Of a stretch of 64,000 bases of DNA, positions 26,281 through 34,724 are shown one piece after another. The stretch's first letter is position 1; the number at the start of each line of letters is the position of its first letter. The position numbers and the translations under genes are program-made. The DNA is from Viridibacillus soli. GTDB lineage: Bacteria; Bacillota; Bacilli; Bacillales_A; Planococcaceae. The DNA lies in contig NZ_JAEOAH010000006.1 of NCBI RefSeq assembly GCF_016612995.1, positions 177,740 to 241,739 of the forward strand, written 5' to 3'. The notes beneath the pieces were generated by a model that did no database searches, was not told where the DNA came from, and saw nothing but the letters and a program-made list of their open reading frames with translations.

Positions 26281-26970
26281 TTATCTGTATAGAATTCGAT
26301 ACAGCTCATCAAGCTTTTGAATTTGATAGGTCGGAATAATTTCGGTATTATTCAGCTTCATTTGAGGGCTGAGCCAACATGTATCTATACCAGCTAGCTG
26401 TCCACCTTTAATATCCGAACTTAAGGAATCTCCGATAATTAATGTGTTTTCAGCTGAAAAATGAGGAATTCTCGCAAAGACGTAGTCAAAGTATTCCTTC
26501 ATAGGCTTTTGATAGCCCGTATCCTCTGAAACGAAAATATTCTTAAATAGGGAATGTAATCCTGAAGCTCGTAAACGTTTATCCTGTGTTTTGGAAACAC
26601 CATTTGTCACTACATATAAATCATATTTATTTTGAAGGCTTGTGATTAATTCCATGGCACCTTCGATAAGCTGATGTCCTTCTTCTAGATGGATTCGATA
26701 ATTCCTTTCCAATGCGGCACCATCAACTTCTTTACCGTACTTATTGAATAAAAGAGCAAAGCGGGTGTTTACAACCTCATTACGGTCAATTTCCCCTTCT
26801 TCAAAGGCTCTCCATAGACCTTGGTTGATTTCTTTATAATGCGCTTCAATTTCGGCCGTTAAGAGAATTTCTTGATCCTTAAAAAGGGAATGCAAAGCTT
26901 CCTTTTCTGCTGCGCCAAAATCTAATATTGTATCGTCTACATCAAATAATAAAGTTTGATATTTTTTCAA
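26281..26970 (-). CDS. YjjG-family HAD nucleotidase
   Basis: The 229-residue HAD hydrolase has motif I LLFDVDDTILDFG, motif II VVTNGVSKTQDKRLRASG, the lysine in EDTGYQKPMKEYFDYV, and motif IV IIGDSLSSDIKGG. The helical cap between them is of the YjjG/YfnB type. E. coli YjjG dephosphorylates non-canonical pyrimidine nucleotides. The start is TTG, overlapping the last bases of the YdcZ gene as TTGA, so expression is coupled to that transporter gene. Confidence 0.88.
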   Translation of the reverse strand: MKKYQTLLFDVDDTILDFGAAEKEALHSLFKDQEILLTAEIEAHYKEINQGLWRAFEEGEIDRNEVVNTRFALLFNKYGKEVDGAALERNYRIHLEEGHQLIEGAMELITSLQNKYDLYVVTNGVSKTQDKRLRASGLHSLFKNIFVSEDTGYQKPMKEYFDYVFARIPHFSAENTLIIGDSLSSDIKGGQLAGIDTCWLSPQMKLNNTEIIPTYQIQKLDELYRILYR

Positions 26971-27431
26971 AATTGCTCCCCCGCTTCTACTGTTCTATCA
27001 CCAAATTTAAAAACGATTATGCCACTAGCTATGATCAATACACCTAGTAACTTTTGGGGCGTAAAGGGCACTTGCTCTAGACCAAACCAGCCTAGTGAGT
27101 CCCATAATAATGCGAAACAAAGTTGTGATGACAGTAAAATTGAAATGGCATATGTCGGACCAAGCAATTTAATACCATTCAAAATACAGGTAACGACGCC
27201 AACACCGATTAACCCGCTGAACCAATACCATGGTTGCATATTCTGTAAATTAAATAAGTTTCCACCCTCAACAATTAACCCCACCATCAGTGATGCTAAA
27301 AACCCCATTCCTAACACCAATGTTGTTGAAGCCCAAGAACCTGTATGTTCATTTACTTTGCTATTAAAAATATTTTGCAAACCAACTAATGAACCTGCTA
27401 CAAGCGCTAATATTAACCCTACAATCATCAT
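26967..27431 (-). CDS. DMT-family transporter of the YdcZ/DUF606 type
   Basis: The 154-residue protein has five membrane helices and matches the short YdcZ (DUF606) half-size transporters: ALVAGSLVGLQNIFNSKVNE and LGVLIIASGIIVFKFG. These usually occur in pairs. A second member lies at 28203-28628, with a Crp-type regulator between them, so the two probably form one heteromeric exporter or importer. It is overlapped at its end by the YjjG-like gene. Confidence 0.85.
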   Translation of the reverse strand: MMIVGLILALVAGSLVGLQNIFNSKVNEHTGSWASTTLVLGMGFLASLMVGLIVEGGNLFNLQNMQPWYWFSGLIGVGVVTCILNGIKLLGPTYAISILLSSQLCFALLWDSLGWFGLEQVPFTPQKLLGVLIIASGIIVFKFGDRTVEAGEQF

Positions 27432-27454
27432 CGCTACTCCTCTCTACGTTTATT

Positions 27455-28153
27455 TCATTCATAAATATTGTGATTGGCAAGCGTGCTCAATGCCTCACGA
27501 TCTGTTACGTGGATTGAATCTTTCGTACGTTCAATTAACCCTTCTTTGCATAATTGCTGGATAACTCGATTGAGATGTCTGTAACTCGTTCCAATTAAAT
27601 CCGCTACATCTCTTAAACTATTTGTACTTAGTCCTCCATCATATTGTGCATCGGATTCATCAAAAGAAATGGACAACAGATAACTAGCTAATCGTACTTC
27701 TACTGGATATAGCAAATTAAAGCTAAAAAAGTTTGATTTTATATGAAATTTTCTTGAAACGGTTTCGAGTAAGAATTGCAATAATGGCGTATAATCGCTC
27801 CCATACTTTTTTAGCCATTGATATTGAATACCTATCATAATAACAGGCGAAACAGCTTCAACTGTATTTATGATATCTATATCTTGAACGTATTCAATAT
27901 CTCCAATTAGATAAAGTGGATTCTTAAAAGAGAGTATTAACTTTCTACCTTCCAAGGAGGTAGTAAAAACTTTGATTTTCCCCTTCACAAGTATATAAAG
28001 ATAATGCGAAGAATCTCCCTGCGAACAAATATCTTCACCTTGATCGAAGCTGTACAGTGATAAATGCTCTATTAAAGATTCATTGAAAATGGATTCTAAT
28101 TGATAAGCTTTTAAATAGTGATTGAGTTGCTCACGATTCTCTATTTTCTTCAT
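27455..28153 (-). CDS. Crp/Fnr-family transcriptional regulator (YeiL-like)
   Basis: The 232-residue protein has an N-terminal cyclic-nucleotide-binding-type beta barrel (LYSFDQGEDICSQGDSSHYL and LYILVKGKIKVF) and a C-terminal winged helix with recognition helix LRDVADLIGTSYRHLNRVIQQL. The residues that bind cAMP phosphate are not evident, and no iron-sulphur cysteine cluster is seen. It lies between two YdcZ-type transporter genes on the same strand and probably controls them. Confidence 0.86.
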   Translation of the reverse strand: MKKIENREQLNHYLKAYQLESIFNESLIEHLSLYSFDQGEDICSQGDSSHYLYILVKGKIKVFTTSLEGRKLILSFKNPLYLIGDIEYVQDIDIINTVEAVSPVIMIGIQYQWLKKYGSDYTPLLQFLLETVSRKFHIKSNFFSFNLLYPVEVRLASYLLSISFDESDAQYDGGLSTNSLRDVADLIGTSYRHLNRVIQQLCKEGLIERTKDSIHVTDREALSTLANHNIYE

Positions 28154-28202
28154 GAACCATCTCCGCCTCCTATACTTTCATCTTAGTCGTTCTAAACGTT
28201 TC

Positions 28203-28628
28203 TTATAAACCTAAAACAATAACTCCCGCTACCATCATTCCAATACCGATAAACTGTGGTAACTTCATCTGTTGTTTTGCCACACCAAACCAACCTTTAA
28301 TATCAACGAAAAAAGTTAAACCGAGCTGGGCAATGAGAACTGCTGATATAGTTAGCGTAACACCAATCCGATGAATTGCCGAAATATTGCTAAAAATAAT
28401 TATGGCGGCAAATGCCCCACCAACCAAATAATATGGTTTTACTTTTTTGAACATTTGCAAGCTGCCATCTCTGACAAAAAGGAAGATTAGTAAAGCCATT
28501 ACAAATCCCGTGAATTGCGTTATTGTCGCAGTTTGCCAAGTACCAATATCTTGACTAATCCGCGCATTAGCTACCCCTTGTAGCGTAATAAAGGCCCCCC
28601 CTAAAAACGCAAAAATAATTCCTCGCAT
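28203..28628 (-). CDS. DMT-family transporter of the YdcZ/DUF606 type
   Basis: The 141-residue protein has five membrane helices, with FLGGAFITLQGVANARISQD at the start and GIGMMVAGVIVLGL at the end, which mirror the paired YdcZ gene at 26967. The start is the ATG after GGGGGAGAGG; an ATG five codons earlier lies in the same ribosome site. It is the first gene of the group YdcZ, Crp regulator, YdcZ, YjjG. The following 295 bp up to the next gene show no feature I can support. Confidence 0.83.
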   Translation of the reverse strand: MRGIIFAFLGGAFITLQGVANARISQDIGTWQTATITQFTGFVMALLIFLFVRDGSLQMFKKVKPYYLVGGAFAAIIIFSNISAIHRIGVTLTISAVLIAQLGLTFFVDIKGWFGVAKQQMKLPQFIGIGMMVAGVIVLGL

Positions 28629-28923
28629 GTTCCTCTCCCCCATTCAAACTGTTCTCTCTATTAAAAAACACATACACTTATTTTGAAAAGGACATATGTC
28701 CCTACTGCATTTCACTACATATAAAAACCCCAAAAGGGATTATTGAGTATCCGCAATTTGAGGCTATTCTTGCTATATTAATTTACAACTTGCTTTATAG
28801 ATGCTTATGCTCTACACGCGATTAGCAAGCTGAACCATTTCGTTCCGATTTATCGTGGGAACTTCTCCTTACTATTTGCTAAAAGCTCCATTATCCCAAC
28901 ACAGCATTTCATCACTACCAAAA

Positions 28924-29217
28924 TCATTTTTTCAAAGAACTATATGCCTTCCAAATTAATAAAAATGTAAAGAATAAAAATGTTAGAACTACAATTGTAA
29001 TCCCAAAAGCATTCCTCGGTAAAAATTTTAAAGACCAAATTGCAGCCATAATAGAAGCAAATGTAAAGCGATCTATTTTCGTTTCTTTATCCATCTTTTT
29101 TAAATTTAGAAGAATTATTAAATATCCTATTGGTGGAGCTAAAAATGATATAGCAATAGAAGGATTACTTCTCAAATACCAAGGTAAATCTTTCTCTTTA
29201 TCTTTTTGCTCATACAT
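28924..29217 (-). CDS. Small uncharacterised membrane protein
   Basis: The 97-residue protein has an acidic/basic N-terminus (MYEQKDKEKDLPWYLRSN) and then three membrane helices (around 22-40, 52-66 and 72-92). AAAAGGGG lies ten bases before the ATG. I do not recognise the family. The MITE copy 2 inserted 58 bp upstream of it, close to where its promoter must lie, so the element may affect expression. Confidence 0.6.
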   Translation of the reverse strand: MYEQKDKEKDLPWYLRSNPSIAISFLAPPIGYLIILLNLKKMDKETKIDRFTFASIMAAIWSLKFLPRNAFGITIVVLTFLFFTFLLIWKAYSSLKK

Positions 29218-29275
29218 ATTACATTTATCCCCTTTTTAATTTATATTCATATCAAACGATAGTATCTTATGAAAT

Positions 29276-29474
29276 CAGGTGTGTTGATTAGGGGAATATT
29301 AGGTTGTTATTTACCGTTAAAGTGGATTTTTTATGTTCAATGCTAACCTATGTTACTACATTTTTTAATTGATTGTAGCGGAGGATACTTGCCCGCGGAA
29401 AGCAAGCGTCCCGTAGCGGAAATCAACCTATCATTTTAATGATAATGGTTAAAATTAGTTGATCAACACGCCTG
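29276..29474. mobile_element. MITE-like element, copy 2
   Basis: This 199-bp element shares its first 43 bp exactly with the copy at 8927-9133 and most of the remainder. Its ends are CAGGTGTGTTGATTA and TGATCAACACGCCTG. It is flanked on both sides by TTATGAAAT, a perfect 9-bp direct repeat, so this copy inserted by transposition. The central block GCCCGCGGAAAGC is shared. It is non-coding. Confidence 0.9.
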
Positions 29475-29499
29475 TTATGAAATAATACCATTAAATACA

Positions 29500-29542
29500 T
29501 AAAAAAGAGCCATTAAGAGATCATTCTCTCAATGGCTCAAAT
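29500..29542. terminator. Intrinsic terminator
   Basis: GAGCCATTAAGAGA and TCTCTCAATGGCTC form a stem around a TCAT loop, with an A run on the left. It ends the alcohol dehydrogenase transcript on the minus strand. Confidence 0.8.
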
Positions 29543-29565
29543 ATATATAATCTAATTTTCCAACA

Positions 29566-30729
29566 TTACAATGATGCGCGATAGATATCCATTACATCTT
29601 CTTTGTTCAGTTTCGCAAAATTACCGAATTCACCATAAATCATTGCTTTGTCTGCCATAATCTCTAGTTTGCTATCATCAATATCATAATCAGCTAGACG
29701 TGATGGGGCACCGATGCTGTTCCAGAATTCGCGAAGTTTTTGAATACCTTCTAATCCTGCTTCTTCATCAGTTTTCCCTTCAGAATCAACACCAAATACT
29801 CGTACAGCTAATTGTTTAAATCGTGCTGGTTTCACTTTTAAATTGTGTTCCATCCAATGAGGGAATATAATCGCAAGTCCACCCCCATGAGGAATATCAT
29901 AAACTGCAGAAACAGCATGCTCAATATAATGAGAAGCCCAGTCTCCACTATAGCCCATATTTAAGATTCCATTTAACGCCATAGTCCCGTTATATAAAAT
30001 TGTAGAACGATACTCATAATTTTCAAGATCATTTAACAACTTTGGTGCAGTCTCCATGACCGTTAACAATAATGATTCGCACATACGATCTTGGAAAAGA
30101 GTGTTTTCTTCAAGATGGAAATAGTGTTCTAATACATGCGACATCATATCTACCATGCCATAAATCGTTTGATCTTTAGGAACCGAGAAAGTATTAACTG
30201 GATCTAAAATTGAAAATTGTGGGAATGTCACAGTACTTCCCCAACCATCTTTCTCTCGAGTTTCCCAATTCGTGATAACAGAAAGAGCATTCATTTCAGA
30301 GCCTGTTGCAGCTAGTGTTAATACCGTCCCAAATGGAAGAGCTTCTGTTGCAAATGCTTCTTTAACGACTAAATCCCATGCATCTCCATCATATTTTGCA
30401 CCTGCTGCAATAAGCTTCGTACAATCTATTACACTACCGCCACCAACTGCTAAAATGAAATCGATATTTTCAGTTTTACAAATATCAATCCCTTTTCTAG
30501 CTGTTGTAAGTCGAGGATTAGGTTCTACTCCAGGTAGCTCAAAAACTTCTGCGCCAATTTCAACTAACGTAGTCATTACAGTGTCGTATAGACCATTTCG
30601 TTTAATACTTCCGCCACCATAAACAACTAATACCTTTTTACCATATTTCGGCACCTCGGTTTTTATCTGCTCTAACTGTCCTTGCCCAAAAATTAGTTTT
30701 GTAGGATTCCAAAAAGTAAAATTTTGCAT
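29566..30729 (-). CDS. Iron-containing alcohol dehydrogenase (YugJ/YqhD-like)
   Basis: The 387-residue enzyme matches the butanol-dehydrogenase branch of iron-dependent alcohol dehydrogenases. The dinucleotide site is [14 protein letters not shown] with [12 protein letters not shown]. Metal ligands are Asp194, His198, His267 and His281, all present. It would reduce aldehydes with NAD(P)H in the cytosol. GGAGG lies 10 bases before the ATG. It is a single-gene unit with a terminator. Confidence 0.92.
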   Translation of the reverse strand: MQNFTFWNPTKLIFGQGQLEQIKTEVPKYGKKVLVVYGGGSIKRNGLYDTVMTTLVEIGAEVFELPGVEPNPRLTTARKGIDICKTENIDFILAVGGGSVIDCTKLIAAGAKYDGDAWDLVVKEAFATEALPFGTVLTLAATGSEMNALSVITNWETREKDGWGSTVTFPQFSILDPVNTFSVPKDQTIYGMVDMMSHVLEHYFHLEENTLFQDRMCESLLLTVMETAPKLLNDLENYEYRSTILYNGTMALNGILNMGYSGDWASHYIEHAVSAVYDIPHGGGLAIIFPHWMEHNLKVKPARFKQLAVRVFGVDSEGKTDEEAGLEGIQKLREFWNSIGAPSRLADYDIDDSKLEIMADKAMIYGEFGNFAKLNKEDVMDIYRASL

Positions 30730-30934
30730 TTTATATATCCTCCTCCATCATTATCCCTTTTCATTCCTATTATAGATTTTTTTGGTATAAATAACAATAC
30801 CAGCTTATTAGTAATTTGAAGAATAAAATGCTCAATACGAGAAGTAATTTAAATTATGCTTTTTATTAAAGAATGTAGAAATAATCTATGTTACTATAAA
30901 TTCACAGAACTATTTAAAAGATGGAGGGGTGTAA

Positions 30935-31213
30935 ATGCTTTTGGAATTATTATTTGGGCTATTAAGTGATTGGCTTTACTTTGCTCATTTAGCAGAGCAG
31001 GCATATTTAACTGTGCCCTTACTCCTTTTCTCTTTTGTGTTTTATTTTCATAGATGGTGCTATCAATTTCATTATCGACATAAATGGTATATGCAGGAAA
31101 ATGTAAAATCAACAATCTTGGAAGTTGTATTTGCTTGGCTACCGCCACTCTTGAGATGGAGAGTTAAGTGTATTTATACAGGGCAAGATAACGAAGAAAA
31201 TATTCCCTTTTGA
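30935..31213 (+). CDS. Candidate MifM-type arrest leader peptide upstream of yidC
   Basis: The 92-residue ORF has GGAGGGG before its ATG, a membrane segment at about 19-41 (EQAYLTVPLLLFSFVFYF), a basic/aromatic stretch (LLRWRVKCIY) and an acidic end DNEENIPF. B. subtilis MifM is about 95 residues, has one N-terminal membrane helix, and stalls the ribosome near a C-terminal acidic cluster when its own insertion is slow. I see no strong primary-sequence identity, so the call rests on size, layout and position. The stop codon lies inside a hairpin that covers the yidC ribosome site. Confidence 0.65.
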   Translation: MLLELLFGLLSDWLYFAHLAEQAYLTVPLLLFSFVFYFHRWCYQFHYRHKWYMQENVKSTILEVVFAWLPPLLRWRVKCIYTGQDNEENIPF

Positions 31214-31243
31214 TTGATAAGTTATTTATAAATCAAAAGGAGG
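31206..31243 (+). promoter_or_regulatory. Hairpin sequestering the yidC Shine-Dalgarno sequence
   Basis: CCTTTTGATT (31206-31215) is perfectly complementary to AATCAAAAGG (31231-31240), with a 15-nt loop. The 3' arm overlaps the ribosome site AAAAGGAGG (31235-31243) of yidC. The 5' arm contains the TGA stop (31211-31213) of the leader ORF. A ribosome halted a few codons before that stop would cover the 5' arm and free the ribosome site. Confidence 0.85.
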
Positions 31244-31250
31244 AAATAAA

Positions 31251-32009
31251 TTGAAAAAGTATTTTGGTTGGTCAACATATTTATTAATTGCATTGTTCGT
31301 CTTGACAGGTTGTGCTTCAAATGAAAAAGGTGCTAAAGACTTAGGCTTCTTCCATGAACATTTTGTAATCCCTTTTATGGATGGCATACACTTTTTGGCT
31401 CATCATTTAAATGGAAGCTATGGCTTAGCTATTGTTGCTATTACGCTAATTATCCGTTTACTTCTGTTACCACTGATGTTAAAAAACTATAAGGGTCAGA
31501 AGATGATGCAACTTAAAATGGCAAAAGTAAAACCTGAAATGGATGCTTTGCAGAAAAAAGCAAATGCATCAACTAACCAAGAAGAACAAATGAAATATCA
31601 ACAAGAGATATTTTCTCTCTATAAGAAAAGCGATATTTCAATTATGAATTTGGGTTGTCTTCCATTACTCATTCAAATGCCCATCTTAATGGCACTTTAT
31701 CTCGCAATACGAGGAGATCAATTAATTGCAACGCAGAATTTCCTTTGGTTTAATCTTGGAACACCAGATCTTATTATGACTTTGTTGGCTGGAGCACTTT
31801 ACTTTCTGCAATCCCAATCTTCCCTAAAAGGCATGAATGGAGAACAACAAAAGCAAATGCGTATAATGGGTTTACTATCTCCCATAATGATTATGATATT
31901 TAGTTTTAGCAGTCCATCCGTTCTTCCCTTATACTGGGCAGTTGGTGCATTAGTGCTGATTTTGCAGCAATTTATTTCGCATAATTATATTAAAATTCCC
32001 GATAAATAA
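31251..32009 (+). CDS. yidC: YidC/OxaA membrane protein insertase, lipoprotein type
   Basis: The 252-residue protein starts at TTG with a lipoprotein signal (ALFVLTGC, Cys21). Five membrane helices follow, with the hydrophilic-groove arginine in ITLIIRLLLLPLMLK and the family blocks PLLIQMPILMALYLAI and LQQFISHNYIK. YidC inserts small membrane proteins and assists Sec. The leader ORF and the hairpin over its ribosome site suggest it is an inducible paralogue comparable to B. subtilis YidC2 (YqjG), backing up a main YidC elsewhere. Confidence 0.93.
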   Translation: MKKYFGWSTYLLIALFVLTGCASNEKGAKDLGFFHEHFVIPFMDGIHFLAHHLNGSYGLAIVAITLIIRLLLLPLMLKNYKGQKMMQLKMAKVKPEMDALQKKANASTNQEEQMKYQQEIFSLYKKSDISIMNLGCLPLLIQMPILMALYLAIRGDQLIATQNFLWFNLGTPDLIMTLLAGALYFLQSQSSLKGMNGEQQKQMRIMGLLSPIMIMIFSFSSPSVLPLYWAVGALVLILQQFISHNYIKIPDK

Positions 32010-32028
32010 TTAAATAATAGAAAAATTA

Positions 32029-32060
32029 TTAAAAGGATGGAACTAATCCATCCTTTTTAT
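32029..32060. terminator. Intrinsic terminator
   Basis: AAAAGGATGGA and TCCATCCTTTT form a perfect stem with an ACTAA loop and T-rich tail. It ends yidC and the convergent dioxygenase gene. Confidence 0.9.
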
Positions 32061-33034
32061 TCCTTACTAAATTCTATTGTGCTTCTTACTGTATCAATTG
32101 GACGCACTAATTTTTCAATTTTTTCACGTTTTGGTTCTAAGAATGGAGGTAAAGATAATTTCTCTCCAAGCGTTTCATAAGGCTCATCTCCCATAAATCC
32201 AGGGCCATCTGTTGCAAATTCAAATAAAATTCCAGGCGCAACTCTTACGTATAATGACTCGAAAAAGTGACGATTAACATAGCCAGACGTATTAAATCCA
32301 AAACCTTCTATCCGTTTAATCCATTCTTCCAAAACAGAACGGTCTTCAACACGGAATGCAGTATGATGTACTGTACCAAAACCTTGTTGTCCTTGAGGAA
32401 GAATCGTATTATGTTCGACAATTACTTGTGCACCATTTCCTCCTTCACCAACTTCAAACAAATGAAATGATTCTTCTTTAGCTATTTCTTTAAACAGTAG
32501 AACTTTCTCCATCATTTCTTTAAAATATTCAAAATTAGCGATACGAATAAAAATCGGCCCTAAGCCTGTAATTGCATATTCTAGAGGGACAGGCCCACTT
32601 TGCCACGGTGTACCAGAAGCAACACCCTTATTAATTTCATCAGAAATCAATTGATATTGTTGATCATCAAAATCAACAAATGATAGCGTCTTTTTACCAA
32701 ATTGCTCGCTAACTCCAGTATGTGTTACTTCTAATCGGTCAAAACGTTTTACCCAGTAATCTAATGCCATGTCGCTTGGTACACGGAAAGATGTTTTTGA
32801 TATCTCATTTGTACCATGTACACCTTTAGGAATACCAGGAAAATCGAAGAAAGTCATATCTGTCCCTGCATTACCTGCGTCATCCGCAAAAAATAAATGA
32901 TACGTTTGGATATCATCTTGGTTAACTGTTTTCTTTACTAAGCGCATACCTAAAACATAAGTGAAAAATTCATAATTCTTTTCTGCACTACTCGTAATAG
33001 CTGTTACGTGGTGAATTCCTTTTAAGTGGTTCAT
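32057..33034 (-). CDS. Ring-cleaving dioxygenase of the MhqO/MhqA type
   Basis: The 325-residue protein is a tandem VOC enzyme: GIHHVTAITSSAEKNYEFFT starts the first half and FGTVHHTAFRVEDR the second, with a late glutamate in GILFEFATDGPGF. This is the layout of B. subtilis MhqA/MhqO, which are induced by quinones and catechols. The start is ATG 33032-33034, with GGAGG upstream; 33 additional codons upstream are basic and hydrophobic without a ribosome site. The MarR regulator gene lies 73 bp upstream on the same strand. Confidence 0.85.
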   Translation of the reverse strand: MNHLKGIHHVTAITSSAEKNYEFFTYVLGMRLVKKTVNQDDIQTYHLFFADDAGNAGTDMTFFDFPGIPKGVHGTNEISKTSFRVPSDMALDYWVKRFDRLEVTHTGVSEQFGKKTLSFVDFDDQQYQLISDEINKGVASGTPWQSGPVPLEYAITGLGPIFIRIANFEYFKEMMEKVLLFKEIAKEESFHLFEVGEGGNGAQVIVEHNTILPQGQQGFGTVHHTAFRVEDRSVLEEWIKRIEGFGFNTSGYVNRHFFESLYVRVAPGILFEFATDGPGFMGDEPYETLGEKLSLPPFLEPKREKIEKLVRPIDTVRSTIEFSKE

Positions 33035-33107
33035 TTTCCATTCCTCCAAAATAATAGTTAATACTCTAATTCTATATATCTCGATTTCAATGTATATGAT
33101 AAAAAAA

Positions 33108-33542
33108 TTACATTTTCTTTGCGTGATGACCAACTTTTTTTAGCAGATTAATGATAACTTCTACTTCATCCTCAGATAATTCATCAAAGATAGCTTCCAC
33201 TTTCTTTTCATGTTCTGGAAACGCCTTATCTATAAAAGCTTTTCCCGATTCTGTAATGACCGCATAAGTTACTCGACGATCATCAGGACATGCTTTGCGA
33301 CGCACTAACTCTTTTTTTTCTAATTTATCTACTACGTAGGTAATACTACTACTCGTGATTAATATTTTTTTACCAATATATTGTATAGGTTGCTCACCTT
33401 TATGATAAAGCAATTCCAAAACAGCAAATTCAGTTTGGTGTAAACCATATTGAAGTATGTCTTTCCTTAAGACTTCTTGAACAGTTTGAGATGCTCGAAG
33501 CAATACTGTCAGTGCTTTAAGTTTATTATTTACTTGTATCAT
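33108..33542 (-). CDS. mhqR: MarR-family regulator (MhqR-like)
   Basis: The 144-residue winged-helix protein resembles MhqR: LHQTEFAVLELLYHKGEQP, then IQYIGKKILITSSSITYVVD and the wing KACPDDRRVTYAVITESG. MhqR represses quinone- and catechol-responsive dioxygenase genes in B. subtilis. Here it lies directly upstream of such a dioxygenase, and a candidate operator palindrome sits about 42 bp before its ATG. Autoregulation is likely. Inducer identity is inference. Confidence 0.82.
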   Translation of the reverse strand: MIQVNNKLKALTVLLRASQTVQEVLRKDILQYGLHQTEFAVLELLYHKGEQPIQYIGKKILITSSSITYVVDKLEKKELVRRKACPDDRRVTYAVITESGKAFIDKAFPEHEKKVEAIFDELSEDEVEVIINLLKKVGHHAKKM

Positions 33543-33583
33543 ATTTAATTCCTTTCGAAGGATACAGTTATCTCAAATTAAAA

Positions 33584-33601
33584 TATCTTGAATTAAAGAT
33601 A
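33584..33601. promoter_or_regulatory. Candidate MhqR operator
   Basis: TATCTTGAATTAAAGATA is an 18-bp dyad with perfect 6-bp arms (TATCTT/AAGATA) and an AATT core. This resembles the TATCTCGAATTCGAGATA-type site of MhqR as I recall it. A half-site TATCTC lies 16 bp to the left. It is placed in the regulator's own promoter region. Confidence 0.6.
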
Positions 33602-33725
33602 AATTTATCAGAGATAATTAATACTGTCAACAATAGTGTTTTATTGTTGGTGCATTGGACAAATAATCACTATTATAAAATAGGTACCATTTACCAACGA
33701 TATTAAAACCTTCTACATTCATTCA

Positions 33726-33771
33726 ATAAAAAAAGCTTGTTTTGAAAAGGATTATTCAAAACAAGCTTTAA
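33726..33771. terminator. Intrinsic terminator
   Basis: AAAGCTTGTTTTGAA and TTCAAAACAAGCTTT form a perfect long stem with an A run before and T residues after. It ends the YhcN/YlaJ gene on the minus strand. Confidence 0.85.
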
Positions 33772-33863
33772 AATTATATAAATATGCTTCAATCGATCAC
33801 TTTTATCAATTATATACTTAAATTGATCGGTAAATAAAACTTTTCTCCTCTATTCCGCTCTGT

Positions 33864-34382
33864 CTAATGTGCATTAGGAAACACTCTTTTTACCGTATTG
33901 GAAAATTCATTGAAAAACCCTTCAACTGGCTCGTTAGCCCTAACTTTTTCCCCATATTCATTCATTTGTTTCACAAAATCAGGGTTCAATGACACATACA
34001 CATTTTTAAAATTAGCATTCGTAGCTCTTGCTTGATCTGCAATCTTATCCTCAATCTGTTTATTTCCATTAACGCCTTCTTTTAGCCTAATCGCCACGTA
34101 CGCATTCTTATTCGTTACAAGAACATTTGCACTTTCCACTTCTTCCATTTCTGTAATTTTATCCGCTACATCATCCGCCAATTCTATTTTATTTTCATGA
34201 TTAGTAGTCGGTGTTTTTTCTGTAGGTGTTTCTGTATTGTTGGTCGATTCATTTGCTCTGTTCTCTGTTACATTGGTCTCCGTATCATTTTTGACAGTCT
34301 CATCGACTTTTTTATTCGCCCCACATCCAGCTAAAGAACTTATGAGAAGCGCTGCTAAAGATATTTGTAATAATTTACTCAA
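33864..34382 (-). CDS. YhcN/YlaJ-family sporulation lipoprotein
   Basis: The 172-residue protein starts at TTG (AGGAGG eight bases upstream) with a lipoprotein signal ending SSLAGC (Cys20). A threonine/asparagine/glutamate-rich linker of about 45 residues leads to the YhcN/YlaJ domain, ADDVADKITEMEEVESANVL and VYVSLNPDFVKQM. Family members are found in spores and have roles in germination or outgrowth. It implies an endospore-forming host. Monocistronic. Confidence 0.88.
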   Translation of the reverse strand: MSKLLQISLAALLISSLAGCGANKKVDETVKNDTETNVTENRANESTNNTETPTEKTPTTNHENKIELADDVADKITEMEEVESANVLVTNKNAYVAIRLKEGVNGNKQIEDKIADQARATNANFKNVYVSLNPDFVKQMNEYGEKVRANEPVEGFFNEFSNTVKRVFPNAH

Positions 34383-34724
34383 TTAAAATCCTCCTTTAAA
34401 TATTTAAGTAAGGATAGAGTGCACTATTTTTTAATGATTATTCTTTGTTCGAACAGATATTTAAAAAATTTAATATAAATACACAACTTTTAACTATTTC
34501 GCACCGTATGATTTGTTTTAAACTACAAAAAATAGAAAATACATTAGAATTTTGCATCGCTTACTAAATTTTAAAATCACTAAGAAAGCTTCATTAATAA
34601 CTGGAGAAAAATGTCGATAATAACAAAAGACTGTGAGAAAAGTCACACAAAATAAAACTACTTTTATTTATAATGAACGAACAATATATAAATAGATGTA
34701 AAACCATATACGAGGAGACTAACT
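34383..34724 (+). other. Divergent intergenic region
   Basis: This gap of about 340 bp is very A/T-rich and contains promoters for the lipoprotein gene (left) and the chemoreceptor (right). No hairpin, ORF or recognised motif stands out. A motility-sigma promoter could be expected for a chemoreceptor gene, but I could not find a convincing TAAA/GCCGATAT pair. Confidence 0.4.
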
